Source: Lysobacterales bacterium (GTDB lineage Bacteria; Pseudomonadota; Gammaproteobacteria; Xanthomonadales; SZUA-36). From it: a stretch of 41,615 nucleotides of DNA. This document shows, piece by piece, positions 8,089-16,472 of the stretch (position 1 is its first letter; the number at the start of each line of letters is the position of its first letter). The position numbers and the translations under genes were made by a program. The notes beneath the pieces are model-generated. The model was not told the origin of the DNA and did no database searches. It worked only from the letters and a program-made list of their open reading frames with translations. The stretch spans positions 1-41,615 of the forward strand of contig JABDJL010000060.1 of NCBI GenBank assembly GCA_013002505.1, given 5' to 3'.

Positions 8089-8676
8089 GTGTTTCGCTCA
8101 CTGTATGACCGGGTGCTGGCGTGGTCGAAACACCGCCATGCGCCGTATTACCTGTGCGCGCTGAGTGCGGCCGAATCCAGCGTTTTTCCGGTGCCCCCCG
8201 ACGTGATGTTGGCGCCCATGTCCCTGGCACAGCCAGCCAAAGCGTGGTTTTTTGCCACGATATGCACCATCAGTTCGGTGCTGGGTGGACTGCTGGGATA
8301 CCTGATTGGTGCGCTGGCATTTGAGTTGATCGAGCCCTGGCTGATGACCTCCGCCTACGCCGGAGCGTTCGAGAAGGCCGTCAGCGCATTCGACACGCAC
8401 GGTTTCTGGTACATCCTGCTGGCCGGGTTTACGCCTATTCCCTACAAGGTATTCACGGTCAGTGCCGGGGTCGTTGGCATGCCGCCGTTACCTTTTATCG
8501 GCGGATCACTGGCAGGCCGGGGCGGTCGGTTTTTCCTGGTCGCCGGATTGATCCGAATCGGGGGTGAGCCCTTTGCGCAGAAATTGCGCCAGTGGATAGA
8601 CCTGATCGGCTACTCGGTCCTGGCCGCTGCGGTCATCGCTTACGTGGTGTATCGGTTCATGGTCGGGCCGTCATGA
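8089..8676 (+). CDS. YqaA-like inner-membrane protein (SNARE-associated/DedA-related family)
   Basis: Membrane protein of 195 residues with four to five hydrophobic segments. It has the hallmarks of the YqaA branch of the SNARE-associated (VTT/DedA-like) superfamily: an N-terminal ESSVFPVPPDVMLAPM segment and a central GFTPIPYKVFTVSAG motif followed by G-G-S-L-A-G-R-G-G-R-F-F. DedA-type proteins are linked to undecaprenyl-phosphate or phospholipid translocation, but the YqaA branch has no settled role. GTG 8089 is preceded by AGGGG. It lies between pcm and nlpD, with its stop overlapping the nlpD start (ATGA), an insertion found in several gammaproteobacteria. Confidence 0.82.
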   Translation: MFRSLYDRVLAWSKHRHAPYYLCALSAAESSVFPVPPDVMLAPMSLAQPAKAWFFATICTISSVLGGLLGYLIGALAFELIEPWLMTSAYAGAFEKAVSAFDTHGFWYILLAGFTPIPYKVFTVSAGVVGMPPLPFIGGSLAGRGGRFFLVAGLIRIGGEPFAQKLRQWIDLIGYSVLAAAVIAYVVYRFMVGPS

Positions 8677-9482
8677 AGCTGCTGGTCGCCATGTACCTGG
8701 CGCTGGCGCTGCTGGCGTGTTCCTCGGCGCCACCGGCGCCCGTCGAAGAACGATCAACAGCAGCGCCGCGTACGCTCGAGTTGGAGCCGGACGGCCGATA
8801 CCGGGTTCAGCGTGGTGACAGCCTGTGGATGATCGCTTTTCATTTTGGGCTGGACCATCGCGAACTGGCGCGATGGAATGGCATACCCGCACCGTTCGTG
8901 ATTCATCCGGGACAGTTGCTGGCCGTTAAGCAACCGCCAGCACGGACCGTGGTGCAGGCGGCGCCTTCCCGCCCGGTGGCAAGGACAGTGCCCCAGCCGG
9001 CCAAGAGTGCCCCCGAGAGCCCACAGCCCACTGAACCGTCACAGCCCGCGCCTCAACAGGCCGCGGAAAAGGCTGTCGCCACGAGTTCCGGGTCCGTGGG
9101 TGGCAACGCCCAGCCGGTGTGGCAATGGCCGGTCAAGGGACGCTTACTGCGTGGATTCCTGGCCAATAATCCAGCCCGTGGCGGCTACGACATCGCGGGG
9201 ACCGAAGGCCAGGAAATTGTCGCCGCCGCGGCCGGCAATGTTGTCTACAGTGGCAGCGGCCTCATTGGCTATGGCGAATTGATAATCATCAAGCATAATG
9301 ACCGCCTGCTCAGCGCGTATGCGCACAACAGGCGACGCCTGGTATCTGAAGGGGAACAAGTCAGCGCTGGCCAGGTCATTGCCGAGATGGGAAGGAACGA
9401 CCGCAAAGAGGTCATGCTGCACTTTGAAATTCGCGTTGACGGCCGTCCTGTAGACCCTGCCCGTTACCTGCCCAAGCCCTGA
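8673..9482 (+). CDS. nlpD: NlpD-type lipoprotein: LysM domain plus degenerate LytM/M23 domain
   Basis: Envelope lipoprotein of 269 residues. The signal peptide ends in the lipobox L-L-A-C with the lipidated Cys16. A LysM peptidoglycan-binding domain (about 44-90, starting YRVQRGDSLW) is followed by a Pro/Ala/Gln-rich linker and a C-terminal M23/LytM domain (about 150-266). The zinc-site residues are incomplete: the first position reads GGYD instead of HxxxD and the last reads VMLHFE instead of HxH. In E. coli NlpD such a degenerate domain activates the amidase AmiC during cell separation. The frame extends upstream to 8592, but ATG 8673, overlapping the previous stop, begins the signal peptide. 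rpoS follows; in many relatives its promoter lies within nlpD. Confidence 0.92.
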   Translation: MKLLVAMYLALALLACSSAPPAPVEERSTAAPRTLELEPDGRYRVQRGDSLWMIAFHFGLDHRELARWNGIPAPFVIHPGQLLAVKQPPARTVVQAAPSRPVARTVPQPAKSAPESPQPTEPSQPAPQQAAEKAVATSSGSVGGNAQPVWQWPVKGRLLRGFLANNPARGGYDIAGTEGQEIVAAAAGNVVYSGSGLIGYGELIIIKHNDRLLSAYAHNRRRLVSEGEQVSAGQVIAEMGRNDRKEVMLHFEIRVDGRPVDPARYLPKP

Positions 9483-9677
9483 GATTTTGTTGAACTGCGC
9501 CGTGCTGGAGCGCCTTTTTCGGCAGCGACTGCCTCGCTGTGCTATGACAAGCGGTACTGACTGTGTTAAATTTTTCGGTCCGCCCTGCTGCATTTTGCCG
9601 ATACTCTGTGGTCCGGGGGCGGTTAAAACGCAGGACGGTCCGGCCGCAGATTGCCCTCAAAGGCACGGGGAGGGGAC

Positions 9678-10628
9678 ATGGGTCTGAAGCGTCGAAACGG
9701 CAAGGATACGGCCATGATCGACGACAGTCATGCAAGCACAGGCTTGCGTGTGCCTCGTGAGCGCAAATCCAGATCCGGCCAGCGTCCTCCCCATCGTGGC
9801 GACGTCACCAGAATTTATCTTTCGGAAATTGGCCGTTCTGAACTGTTAACCGCGGACGAAGAAAAGTCGCTTGCGCGGGCGATCAAGGCCGGTTGCATGA
9901 TCAGTCGCCAGCGGATGATCGAATCCAATCTGCGCCTCGTGGTCAATGTCGCGCGTGCTTACATCAACCGCGGCCTGCCTTTGCTTGACCTCATCGAAGA
10001 GGGAAATATCGGGCTGATTCGCGCGGTTGAAAAATTCGATGCGGAGCGGGGCTGTCGTTTTTCAACTTATGCCACGTGGTGGATACGCCAGTCGGTTGAA
10101 CGCGCCATTATGAACCAGTGCCGTACAGTCCGGCTTCCGATCCACATCATTCGCGAGTTGACCAATTACCTTCGAACTTCGCGCGAAATGGAGCAACAAC
10201 TGGGGCGCAGGCCCAGTGTTGAGGAAGTTGCAATTGCCCTCGAAAAACCGATCGAGGCGGTGTGCGAAATTTTCTCTTTCAATGAAAATGCGACTTCTGC
10301 GGGCGAAAGCGCGCCATCAGAAGAAGGCCGTAAACCGCTGCTCGATTCACTGGTTGATGTCCAGGCTCGCGATCCAGAGTCTGAATATGCCGATCATGCC
10401 GCCGAGTCGCTGCTCGATCACTGGCTCGAGTTGCTGCCGGTACAGCAACGTACTGTGGTGGAGCACCGCTTCGGTTTGCATGGCAAGGGCCGGCGCACGC
10501 TTGAAGAAGTAGGCCAACTACTGGGCGTGACCCGCGAAAGGGTGCGGCAGGTCCAGTTGGCGGCGCTGGTGCGGCTGAGGGAAATCTCGAAAGCCGAAGG
10601 TGTCTCCGAGATGCCGTTCCTCGACTGA
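9678..10628 (+). CDS. rpoS: RNA polymerase sigma factor RpoS
   Basis: Stationary-phase and general-stress sigma factor of 316 residues. Region 1.2 starts at [10 protein letters not shown], region 2 contains the promoter-melting helix [17 protein letters not shown], region 3 follows, and region 4 ends with the helix-turn-helix [20 protein letters not shown]. The lack of a long region 1.1 and the short length separate it from RpoD. ATG 9678 is preceded by a strong GGGGAGGGG; the longer frame from TTG 9651 is unlikely. The 195-base gap after nlpD contains a TTAAAT preceded by TG (9566-9571), a weak extended -10 candidate, and is long enough for leader-based control. The gene is tail-to-tail with the next one, one base apart. 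Confidence 0.94.
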   Translation: MGLKRRNGKDTAMIDDSHASTGLRVPRERKSRSGQRPPHRGDVTRIYLSEIGRSELLTADEEKSLARAIKAGCMISRQRMIESNLRLVVNVARAYINRGLPLLDLIEEGNIGLIRAVEKFDAERGCRFSTYATWWIRQSVERAIMNQCRTVRLPIHIIRELTNYLRTSREMEQQLGRRPSVEEVAIALEKPIEAVCEIFSFNENATSAGESAPSEEGRKPLLDSLVDVQARDPESEYADHAAESLLDHWLELLPVQQRTVVEHRFGLHGKGRRTLEEVGQLLGVTRERVRQVQLAALVRLREISKAEGVSEMPFLD

Positions 10629-10629
10629 C

Positions 10630-11010
10630 TCAGGCCGTCCTGACCGGCATCAGAGCAGCCACCACTTTTCGTCCCTCGTTCACCAGCACGTTGAATGTGC
10701 GGCAGGCCGCCTCCGTGTTCATCACTTCGATTCCCACGTTTTGGCGGTAAAAGCGGAACACGCTGCTTTGCGGCAGAAAGTGTTGCTTTGCCCCGGTTCC
10801 AATCAACACGACATCGGGCTGCAGTTCAAAAATCGTATCGAGGTGACCCTCATCCAGTTCTTCATGGGATTGTGGCGGCCAGTCACGTCGAAGTTCAGAT
10901 GCTGATACCAGGAAAGAAGTGGTCAGGTATTCGTCTCCAATACGAATGCCTTCCTCGCTGATGGAACGAATAAAATGGTGATTTCCAGGCGCGTCGAAGC
11001 TCAGGTCCAT
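10630..11010 (-). CDS. Mth938-like domain protein (DUF498)
   Basis: Small protein of 126 residues of the Mth938/DUF498 family, which includes the mitochondrial complex I assembly factor NDUFAF3. Recognisable are the central PDVVLIGTGAKQHFLP strand-turn and the later MNTEAACRTFNVLVNEGRKVVAAL segment. The bacterial members have no established function; conservation of the GTG loop suggests a binding site. The start at 11010 has AGGAGCCAGG upstream. It lies directly downstream of yhbY on the same strand, with 12 bases between, so the two are probably co-transcribed. Confidence 0.82.
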   Translation of the reverse strand: MDLSFDAPGNHHFIRSISEEGIRIGDEYLTTSFLVSASELRRDWPPQSHEELDEGHLDTIFELQPDVVLIGTGAKQHFLPQSSVFRFYRQNVGIEVMNTEAACRTFNVLVNEGRKVVAALMPVRTA

Positions 11011-11022
11011 CTTGCCTGGCTC

Positions 11023-11319
11023 CTAGCGCGCAGGAAGCGAAATGACCGGCTTTTTCTGGTTACGCCTGAAAAAGCAGCTGACCTGCCCGATCTGGTGCAC
11101 GATCTGGGCATCGCAGCGGTGCGCGATATCCTCGGATTGCGCTTTGCGGATTTTTCGCTCGCTGCGCAGTTTGACCTTGATCAATTCGTGGTGATCGAGT
11201 GCAGTGTCAATTTCGTTCCAGACATTGTCAGTCAGCCCCTTGTCGCCCACCATGACGACCGGGTTGATATGATGGGTCAGGCCGCGCAGGTAGCGTCGCT
11301 GGGCATTACTGAGTTTCAT
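11023..11319 (-). CDS. yhbY: YhbY-type CRM-domain RNA-binding protein
   Basis: Protein of 98 residues formed by a single CRM domain, an RNA-binding fold found on pre-50S ribosomal particles. It starts with MKLSNAQRRYLRGL and carries the family GxxG loop as VGDKGL, followed by LDHHELIKVKL. The frame extends to 11355, but ATG 11319 has AGGAACAGG just upstream and starts the conserved domain. Its divergent placement next to rlmE is the same as in E. coli, in line with a shared role in large-subunit assembly. Confidence 0.92.
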   Translation of the reverse strand: MKLSNAQRRYLRGLTHHINPVVMVGDKGLTDNVWNEIDTALDHHELIKVKLRSERKIRKAQSEDIAHRCDAQIVHQIGQVSCFFRRNQKKPVISLPAR

Positions 11320-11387
11320 CCTGTTCCTGGTTTGCATCGCCGAATGGCCGGGCATTCTAACATGGGTATTTCGCGGAACCGAGAGGC

Positions 11388-12011
11388 ATGGCTCGCAGCA
11401 AAAGCAGTAAAAAGTGGTTAACGGAACATTTCGATGACCCTTACGTCAAACAGGCCCATGCACAGGGTTTACGGGCACGCGCCGCGTTTAAACTCCTGGA
11501 GCTGCACGACAAGTACCAACTGATCCGTCCGGGCATGCTGGTCGTTGACCTGGGCGCCGCACCGGGCAGCTGGTCGCAGGTGGCAAAAGACAAGGCGGGA
11601 AAGTCGGGTCGCGTGATCGCCCTGGATATACTCGACATGGAGCCACTGGAAGGTGTGGAGTTCATCGAAGGTGATTTCACCGAAGATGGGCCACTGCAGG
11701 CGCTGGAAGCATTATTGGCCGGTTCAAAGGTTGATCTTGTGTTGTCGGACATGGCACCCAATATCAGTGGAATGAGTGCAGTCGACCAGCCGCGGGCCAT
11801 GTACCTGGCGGAGCTGGCGCTGTCATTTGCTGAACAATGGCTCAAGCCGGGCGGAATATTTCTGACCAAGGCCTTTCAGGGCGAGGGTTTTGACGGATTT
11901 GTCCTGCAATGCCGGTCTGCATTCAGTAAGGTGCTTATTCGCAAGCCTGGCGCGTCCCGGCCGCGAAGCAGAGAGGTTTATGTGCTGGGAACCGGCCGTA
12001 AGCTGCAGTAA
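11388..12011 (+). CDS. rlmE: 23S rRNA (uridine-2552-2'-O)-methyltransferase RlmE (FtsJ/RrmJ)
   Basis: SAM-dependent enzyme of 207 residues that methylates U2552 in the A-loop of 23S rRNA, late in 50S assembly. The fold is recognised by [12 protein letters not shown] (with the first catalytic Lys), the SAM motif [26 protein letters not shown] (catalytic Asp) and [11 protein letters not shown] (second catalytic Lys). A final Glu in SREVY completes the K-D-K-E tetrad of this family. The start at 11388 gives the standard length. ftsH follows after 33 bases, as in E. coli. Confidence 0.95.
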   Translation: MARSKSSKKWLTEHFDDPYVKQAHAQGLRARAAFKLLELHDKYQLIRPGMLVVDLGAAPGSWSQVAKDKAGKSGRVIALDILDMEPLEGVEFIEGDFTEDGPLQALEALLAGSKVDLVLSDMAPNISGMSAVDQPRAMYLAELALSFAEQWLKPGGIFLTKAFQGEGFDGFVLQCRSAFSKVLIRKPGASRPRSREVYVLGTGRKLQ

Positions 12012-12044
12012 CATCAGTCTAATACAACAGGAACACGGTAATCC

Positions 12045-14012
12045 ATGGCAGGTAACAAAGACGAAAAGCCGATGAATGACCTGGTGAAGAACCTTCTCAC
12101 CTGGGCCATTATCGCGGTGGTTCTTATCTCAATTTTCAATCATTACGCGACTGTCGGGAACGTGCCCGAGAGCCTGACGTATTCTGAATTCCTGGGAAAT
12201 GTCCGCAATGGCACCGTCGCGACCGTCCAGATCGAGAGCAGCGAAAGCGGCAACAAGATCACCGGCCGCAATATCAGCGGTGGGGATTTTGGCACCTTTG
12301 GCCCGCCGGACCCGAAGCTGGTGGACGAGCTGGTCGAAAACAATGTTGAGATAACGGCCGAGCCTCCTGCTGAGCGCTCCGTCATCGTTGACCTGATTCT
12401 GAACATCACGCCGGTGTTGTTGTTGATCGGCCTGTGGGTGTACTTCATGCGCCAGATGCAGGGTGGGGGGGGTGGCCGCGGCGCCATGTCGTTCGGCAAA
12501 TCCCGCGCCAAGCTGCAGGGCGAGGACCAGGTCAACGTGACCTTTGCCGACGTCGCCGGTGTCGAAGAAGCCAAGGAAGAGGTGGCCGAGCTGGTCGAAT
12601 TCCTGCGCAATCCGGGTAAGTTCCAGAAGCTGGGCGGTCACATTCCGCGCGGCGTTTTGATGGTCGGATCACCCGGTACTGGTAAAACACTGCTGGCCCG
12701 TGCAATCGCGGGCGAAGCCAAGGTCCCGTTTTTCTCTATCTCCGGCTCAGACTTCGTCGAAATGTTCGTCGGTGTGGGTGCATCCCGTGTGCGCGACATG
12801 TTCGACCAGGCCAAGAAACACGCGCCGTGCATCATTTTTATTGATGAGATCGACGCGGTTGGGCGGCACCGTGGCGCCGGCCTGGGCGGCGGCCACGATG
12901 AACGTGAGCAGACGCTGAACCAGCTGCTGGTGGAAATGGACGGCTTCGAGGGCGGCGAGGGCGTGATTGTCATCGCGGCGACCAACCGTCCTGACGTACT
13001 TGACCCGGCGCTGCTGCGCCCCGGCCGTTTTGATCGCCAGGTCGTCGTACCGCTGCCGGATATCCGTGGCCGTGAGGCTATTCTCAAGGTACACATGAGA
13101 AAAGTGCCGTTGGACGATTCGGTCAATGCCAAGGTAATCGCGCGAGGCACGCCGGGATTTTCCGGGGCCGACCTTGCCAACCTGGTCAACGAAGCGGCCC
13201 TGTTCGCAGCGAGGGATAACGCCAAGAACGTATCCATGGATCACCTGGAACGTGCGAAAGACAAGATCATGATGGGCACTGAACGGCGCTCCATGGTCAT
13301 GTCCGAAAAGGAAAAACGCCTTACCGCCTACCACGAAGCGGGCCACGCCATAGTGGGGCGCCTCGTTCCGGAGCACGACCCGGTATACAAGGTGACCATC
13401 ATTCCTCGTGGCAGGGCTTTGGGCGTGACCATGTTCCTGCCCGAGCAGGACAAGTACAGCGTGTCGAAGAAACAGCTTTCCAGCCAGCTCGCCAGCCTGT
13501 TCGGAGGCCGCGTGGCGGAGGAGATCGTTTTCGGCGCTGATAATGTCACTACCGGCGCTTCCAACGACATCGAGCGCGCCACGCAGATTGCCCGCAACAT
13601 GGTCACCAAGTGGGGCCTTACCGACGCGCTGGGCCCGCTGACTTATTCAGAGGACGAGGATGAAGTATTTCTCGGCCGTTCTGTAACACAGCACAAACAC
13701 GTCTCCGATGAGACAGCCAAGCGTATCGATGAAGAGGTCCGCGTGATAATCGAGGTGGCACACAAGGCAGCCTCGGACCTGATCAATGCCAATCGCGACA
13801 AGCTGGAACTCATGGCAGATGCCCTGATGCGGTACGAGACCATTAATTCAGCGCAGATTGACCAGATCATGGAGGGTAAGGAGCCCGATCCGCCCGAAGG
13901 CTGGGGTGATTCAGACGAGGATGGCAAGCCTGAAGCCAAGGCCGGTGCTGCCGACGAGGGCGACGGTGAGGAAAGCACGGCACCGATAGGCGGTCCTGCG
14001 TCGCAGCACTAA
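12045..14012 (+). CDS. ftsH: ATP-dependent zinc metalloprotease FtsH
   Basis: Hexameric inner-membrane AAA+ protease that degrades misfolded membrane proteins and short-lived regulators such as sigma-32 and LpxC. The 655-residue protein has a first transmembrane helix near 16-34, a periplasmic domain, a second helix near 112-131, Walker A GSPGTGKT (208-215), Walker [13 protein letters not shown], the arginine-finger region RPGRFDRQ, and the zinc site H430-E-A-G-H434. The C-terminal tail is acidic and low-complexity (Asp/Glu/Gly/Ala-rich). The start at 12045 is chosen from frame and length; an ATG at 12072 lies closer to the first helix. It is the second gene of rlmE-ftsH-folP-glmM. Confidence 0.95.
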   Translation: MAGNKDEKPMNDLVKNLLTWAIIAVVLISIFNHYATVGNVPESLTYSEFLGNVRNGTVATVQIESSESGNKITGRNISGGDFGTFGPPDPKLVDELVENNVEITAEPPAERSVIVDLILNITPVLLLIGLWVYFMRQMQGGGGGRGAMSFGKSRAKLQGEDQVNVTFADVAGVEEAKEEVAELVEFLRNPGKFQKLGGHIPRGVLMVGSPGTGKTLLARAIAGEAKVPFFSISGSDFVEMFVGVGASRVRDMFDQAKKHAPCIIFIDEIDAVGRHRGAGLGGGHDEREQTLNQLLVEMDGFEGGEGVIVIAATNRPDVLDPALLRPGRFDRQVVVPLPDIRGREAILKVHMRKVPLDDSVNAKVIARGTPGFSGADLANLVNEAALFAARDNAKNVSMDHLERAKDKIMMGTERRSMVMSEKEKRLTAYHEAGHAIVGRLVPEHDPVYKVTIIPRGRALGVTMFLPEQDKYSVSKKQLSSQLASLFGGRVAEEIVFGADNVTTGASNDIERATQIARNMVTKWGLTDALGPLTYSEDEDEVFLGRSVTQHKHVSDETAKRIDEEVRVIIEVAHKAASDLINANRDKLELMADALMRYETINSAQIDQIMEGKEPDPPEGWGDSDEDGKPEAKAGAADEGDGEESTAPIGGPASQH

Positions 14013-14019
14013 TGTATCC

Positions 14020-14039
14020 GGGGTATCGTTCGATACCCC
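14020..14039 (+). other. Perfect hairpin between ftsH and folP
   Basis: GGGGTATCG and CGATACCCC form a perfect 9-bp stem around TT in the 33-base gap between the ftsH stop and the folP start. There is no T-run, so it is not a standard intrinsic terminator. A segmental stability element, RNase processing site or partial attenuator would each fit. Confidence 0.4.
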
Positions 14040-14045
14040 AGAACC

Positions 14046-14912
14046 ATGCACGGTACACCTGAACAAACCCTGAGCCTCGATTGCGGGGGGCGACCGCTGG
14101 TACTCGACCGGCCCAGGATCATGGGTGTTCTGAACGTAACCCCCGATTCGTTTTCGGACGGGGGAGCGTGGCTGTCGCCGCGTGAAGCCCTGATGCACGC
14201 CCATCGAATGGCGGCTGCTGGCGCCGACATCATCGACGTGGGCGGAGAGTCAACCCGCCCCGGTGCTGCCGAAGTCTCGGTACAACAGGAATTGGACCGG
14301 GTGATTCCGGTTATCGAGGCCTTGTGGGCCGAAACGAGGCTGCCGATCTCCATTGATACGTCCAAGGCTGAGGTGATGCGGGAAGCCGCTGCAGCAGGCG
14401 CGGGCATGATTAATGATGTATGTGCATTGCGCGGTGACGATGCCGTCGAAGCAGCCGCGGAACTGGCGCTGCCCGTATGCCTGATGCATTTGCAGGGAAA
14501 ACCGGGCTCGATGCAACGCGAGCCCCGTTATGAGGATGTTTGTGCTGAGGTGACCACGTTTCTGCTCAAGCGGGCCGAGATTTGCATCAATGCAGGCATT
14601 GCACGTGAAAACATCGTGCTGGATCCGGGATTTGGATTCGGCAAGCTACTGGAACACAACCTCGCTTTACTTCAGGGAATGGCACAACTTTGTGGGCACG
14701 GGTTCCCGGTATTGGCCGGCTTGTCGCGCAAATCAATGATTGGGCAGATCACCGGCCGCGAAGTGTCTGACCGCCTGGCCGGATCGCTGGCCCTGGCACT
14801 GCTGGCGGCACAACAAGGCGCCTCTATTGTCCGCGTTCACGACGTTGCTGAAACGGCTGATACTCTGAGGGTTTTAGAGGCATTTCAAGCATCATTAACT
14901 GATCCGGCGTAG
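14046..14912 (+). CDS. folP: Dihydropteroate synthase
   Basis: TIM-barrel enzyme of folate synthesis that joins p-aminobenzoate to hydroxymethyl-dihydropterin diphosphate; it is the sulfonamide target. The 288-residue sequence shows the classic first motif [16 protein letters not shown] and the second motif [16 protein letters not shown], followed by [22 protein letters not shown] and [17 protein letters not shown] 14046 gives a normal length. It sits between ftsH and glmM, as in E. coli. Confidence 0.95.
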   Translation: MHGTPEQTLSLDCGGRPLVLDRPRIMGVLNVTPDSFSDGGAWLSPREALMHAHRMAAAGADIIDVGGESTRPGAAEVSVQQELDRVIPVIEALWAETRLPISIDTSKAEVMREAAAAGAGMINDVCALRGDDAVEAAAELALPVCLMHLQGKPGSMQREPRYEDVCAEVTTFLLKRAEICINAGIARENIVLDPGFGFGKLLEHNLALLQGMAQLCGHGFPVLAGLSRKSMIGQITGREVSDRLAGSLALALLAAQQGASIVRVHDVAETADTLRVLEAFQASLTDPA

Positions 14913-14943
14913 AATTGTCGCCGGATTCGAGTTCGGAACACAT

Positions 14944-16299
14944 ATGGCAAGCAGGAAATATTTCGGTACGGACGGTGTGCGCGGGCGCGTCGGTGAGCAC
15001 CCGATTACGGCCGATTTCATGCTCAGGCTGGGTTTCGCAGCCGGCCGCGTGCTGTCCAATGGCGATGCCCGTGCAGTGGTCATCGGCAAAGACACCCGGA
15101 TCTCGGGTTACATGTTTGAATCGGCCCTCGAAGCCGGGCTGGCAGCGGCAGGCGCCAATGTCGCTCTGTTGGGCCCCATGCCCACGCCGGCGGTGGCCTA
15201 CCTGACCCGCACCTTGTACGCCTGTGCGGGTATAGTCATTAGCGCTTCCCATAACCCTTTCCATGACAACGGTATCAAGTTCTTTTCCGAGGATGGCGAA
15301 AAGCTGCCTGATGCGACCGAAGATGCAATCGAGGCCCAGTTGGACAAGCCCTTCGTGACGGTTGAATCCGCGCTGATGGGCAAGGCCGAAAGAATCGACG
15401 ATGCCGCCGGCCGTTACGTCGAGTTTTGCAAATCCACCGTACCTTATGGCACGACGCTCAAAGGCCTGCAGATTGTCGTGGATTGCGCAAACGGCTCGAC
15501 ATACAAGGTCGGACCCGAAGTGTTGCGTGAGCTGGGGGCCGATGTTCACCCGGTCGCCAATCAGCCAAATGGCTTGAACATCAACGATGGCTGCGGGTCC
15601 ACCCATCCTGAACTGGTCAGTAGCGAAGTTCTGCGGCGTGGTGCGGATGCCGGGATTGCATTTGATGGTGACGGGGACCGCGTTGTCATGGTGGATGCCA
15701 GTGGGGAAATTTTTGATGGCGACGATATCCTGTTCATGATTGCCAATGCGCGCAACGACAACGGCCAGCTCAACGGTGGGGTTGTGGGTACCGTGATGAC
15801 CAACATGGGCCTGGAACTGGCCCTGAAAAACCGGCGCATCCCTTTCACCCGGACTTCTGTCGGCGATCGCTTCATTCATCGCGAACTGGTCGAGAAGGGC
15901 TGGACGCTGGGTGGTGAAACTTCGGGCCATATCCTGTGCCTGGACCGCGCCAGCACCGGCGACGGCATTGTCAGTGCCCTGCAGGTGCTCGAAATAATGA
16001 CCCGCAAAGGCGCAAGCCTTGCGTCGTTACGCGAAGGCTTCGACAAGTTTCCGCAAATCATGATCAACGTTCCGGTTAGCGCCGGACAACAATCCGGTCT
16101 GGATGATTCAGAGCCCATTCGCAACGCGCTAAGGGCGGCCGAGTCGGAAATGAACGGGCGGGGCCGCGTTATCCTGCGGCCGTCCGGTACCGAGCCTTTG
16201 ATCCGGGTCACGCTTGAAGGCGAGGATTCCGGACAAATCGACCGGCTGGCCAACCAGTTGGCGGACGTGGTCCGGCAGGAACTGGGCGCACGCGACTGA
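14944..16299 (+). CDS. glmM: Phosphoglucosamine mutase
   Basis: Cytosolic enzyme converting glucosamine-6-phosphate to glucosamine-1-phosphate on the way to UDP-GlcNAc, peptidoglycan and LPS. The 451-residue protein opens with [13 protein letters not shown]. The phosphoserine loop is S100-A-S102-H-N, with Ser102 at the same position as in E. coli. The metal loop is DGDGDR, the sugar loop GGETSGH, and the phosphate-binding loop [11 protein letters not shown]. It is the last gene of the rlmE operon and is followed by a repeat copy and a strong terminator. Confidence 0.96.
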   Translation: MASRKYFGTDGVRGRVGEHPITADFMLRLGFAAGRVLSNGDARAVVIGKDTRISGYMFESALEAGLAAAGANVALLGPMPTPAVAYLTRTLYACAGIVISASHNPFHDNGIKFFSEDGEKLPDATEDAIEAQLDKPFVTVESALMGKAERIDDAAGRYVEFCKSTVPYGTTLKGLQIVVDCANGSTYKVGPEVLRELGADVHPVANQPNGLNINDGCGSTHPELVSSEVLRRGADAGIAFDGDGDRVVMVDASGEIFDGDDILFMIANARNDNGQLNGGVVGTVMTNMGLELALKNRRIPFTRTSVGDRFIHRELVEKGWTLGGETSGHILCLDRASTGDGIVSALQVLEIMTRKGASLASLREGFDKFPQIMINVPVSAGQQSGLDDSEPIRNALRAAESEMNGRGRVILRPSGTEPLIRVTLEGEDSGQIDRLANQLADVVRQELGARD

Positions 16300-16323
16300 C
16301 CGCCGCAGTGCCTGCACGGCCCC

Positions 16324-16349
16324 GGCAGGACGCCGTCAATACATCCCTG
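16324..16349 (+). repeat. Interspersed 26-bp repeat, copy 2
   Basis: This copy shares 22 of 26 positions with 448-473, including an uninterrupted 13-base core GGCAGGACGCCGT. It sits 25 bases after the glmM stop. The short gap continues with a weak ACACCC/GGGTGT stem (about 16355-16382) before the terminator. Confidence 0.45.
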
Positions 16350-16422
16350 TTTCATACACCCCTCGAAGGCTCACCGGGTGTCTCTTTCTGCCCATTCACC
16401 ACCTCATCACCTCACCACAACG

Positions 16423-16450
16423 AAAAAGGGCAGCCGAAGCTGCCCTTTTT
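16423..16450. terminator. Bidirectional intrinsic terminator between glmM and the TonB-dependent receptor gene
   Basis: GGGCAGC and GCTGCCC pair around a CGAA loop (16428-16445), with AAAAA before and TTTTT after the stem. The A/T tracts on both sides make it a U-tract terminator in either direction. It lies between the two convergent genes glmM and the receptor, exactly where both transcripts should stop. Confidence 0.9.
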
Positions 16451-16472
16451 ATTGGCTTTGTTTAGCCGTTGA

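Noticed and set aside
14824-15930. A 368-codon open frame on the minus strand
   Set aside because: It is the shadow of folP and glmM, whose motifs are intact; no family features are seen in the antisense product.
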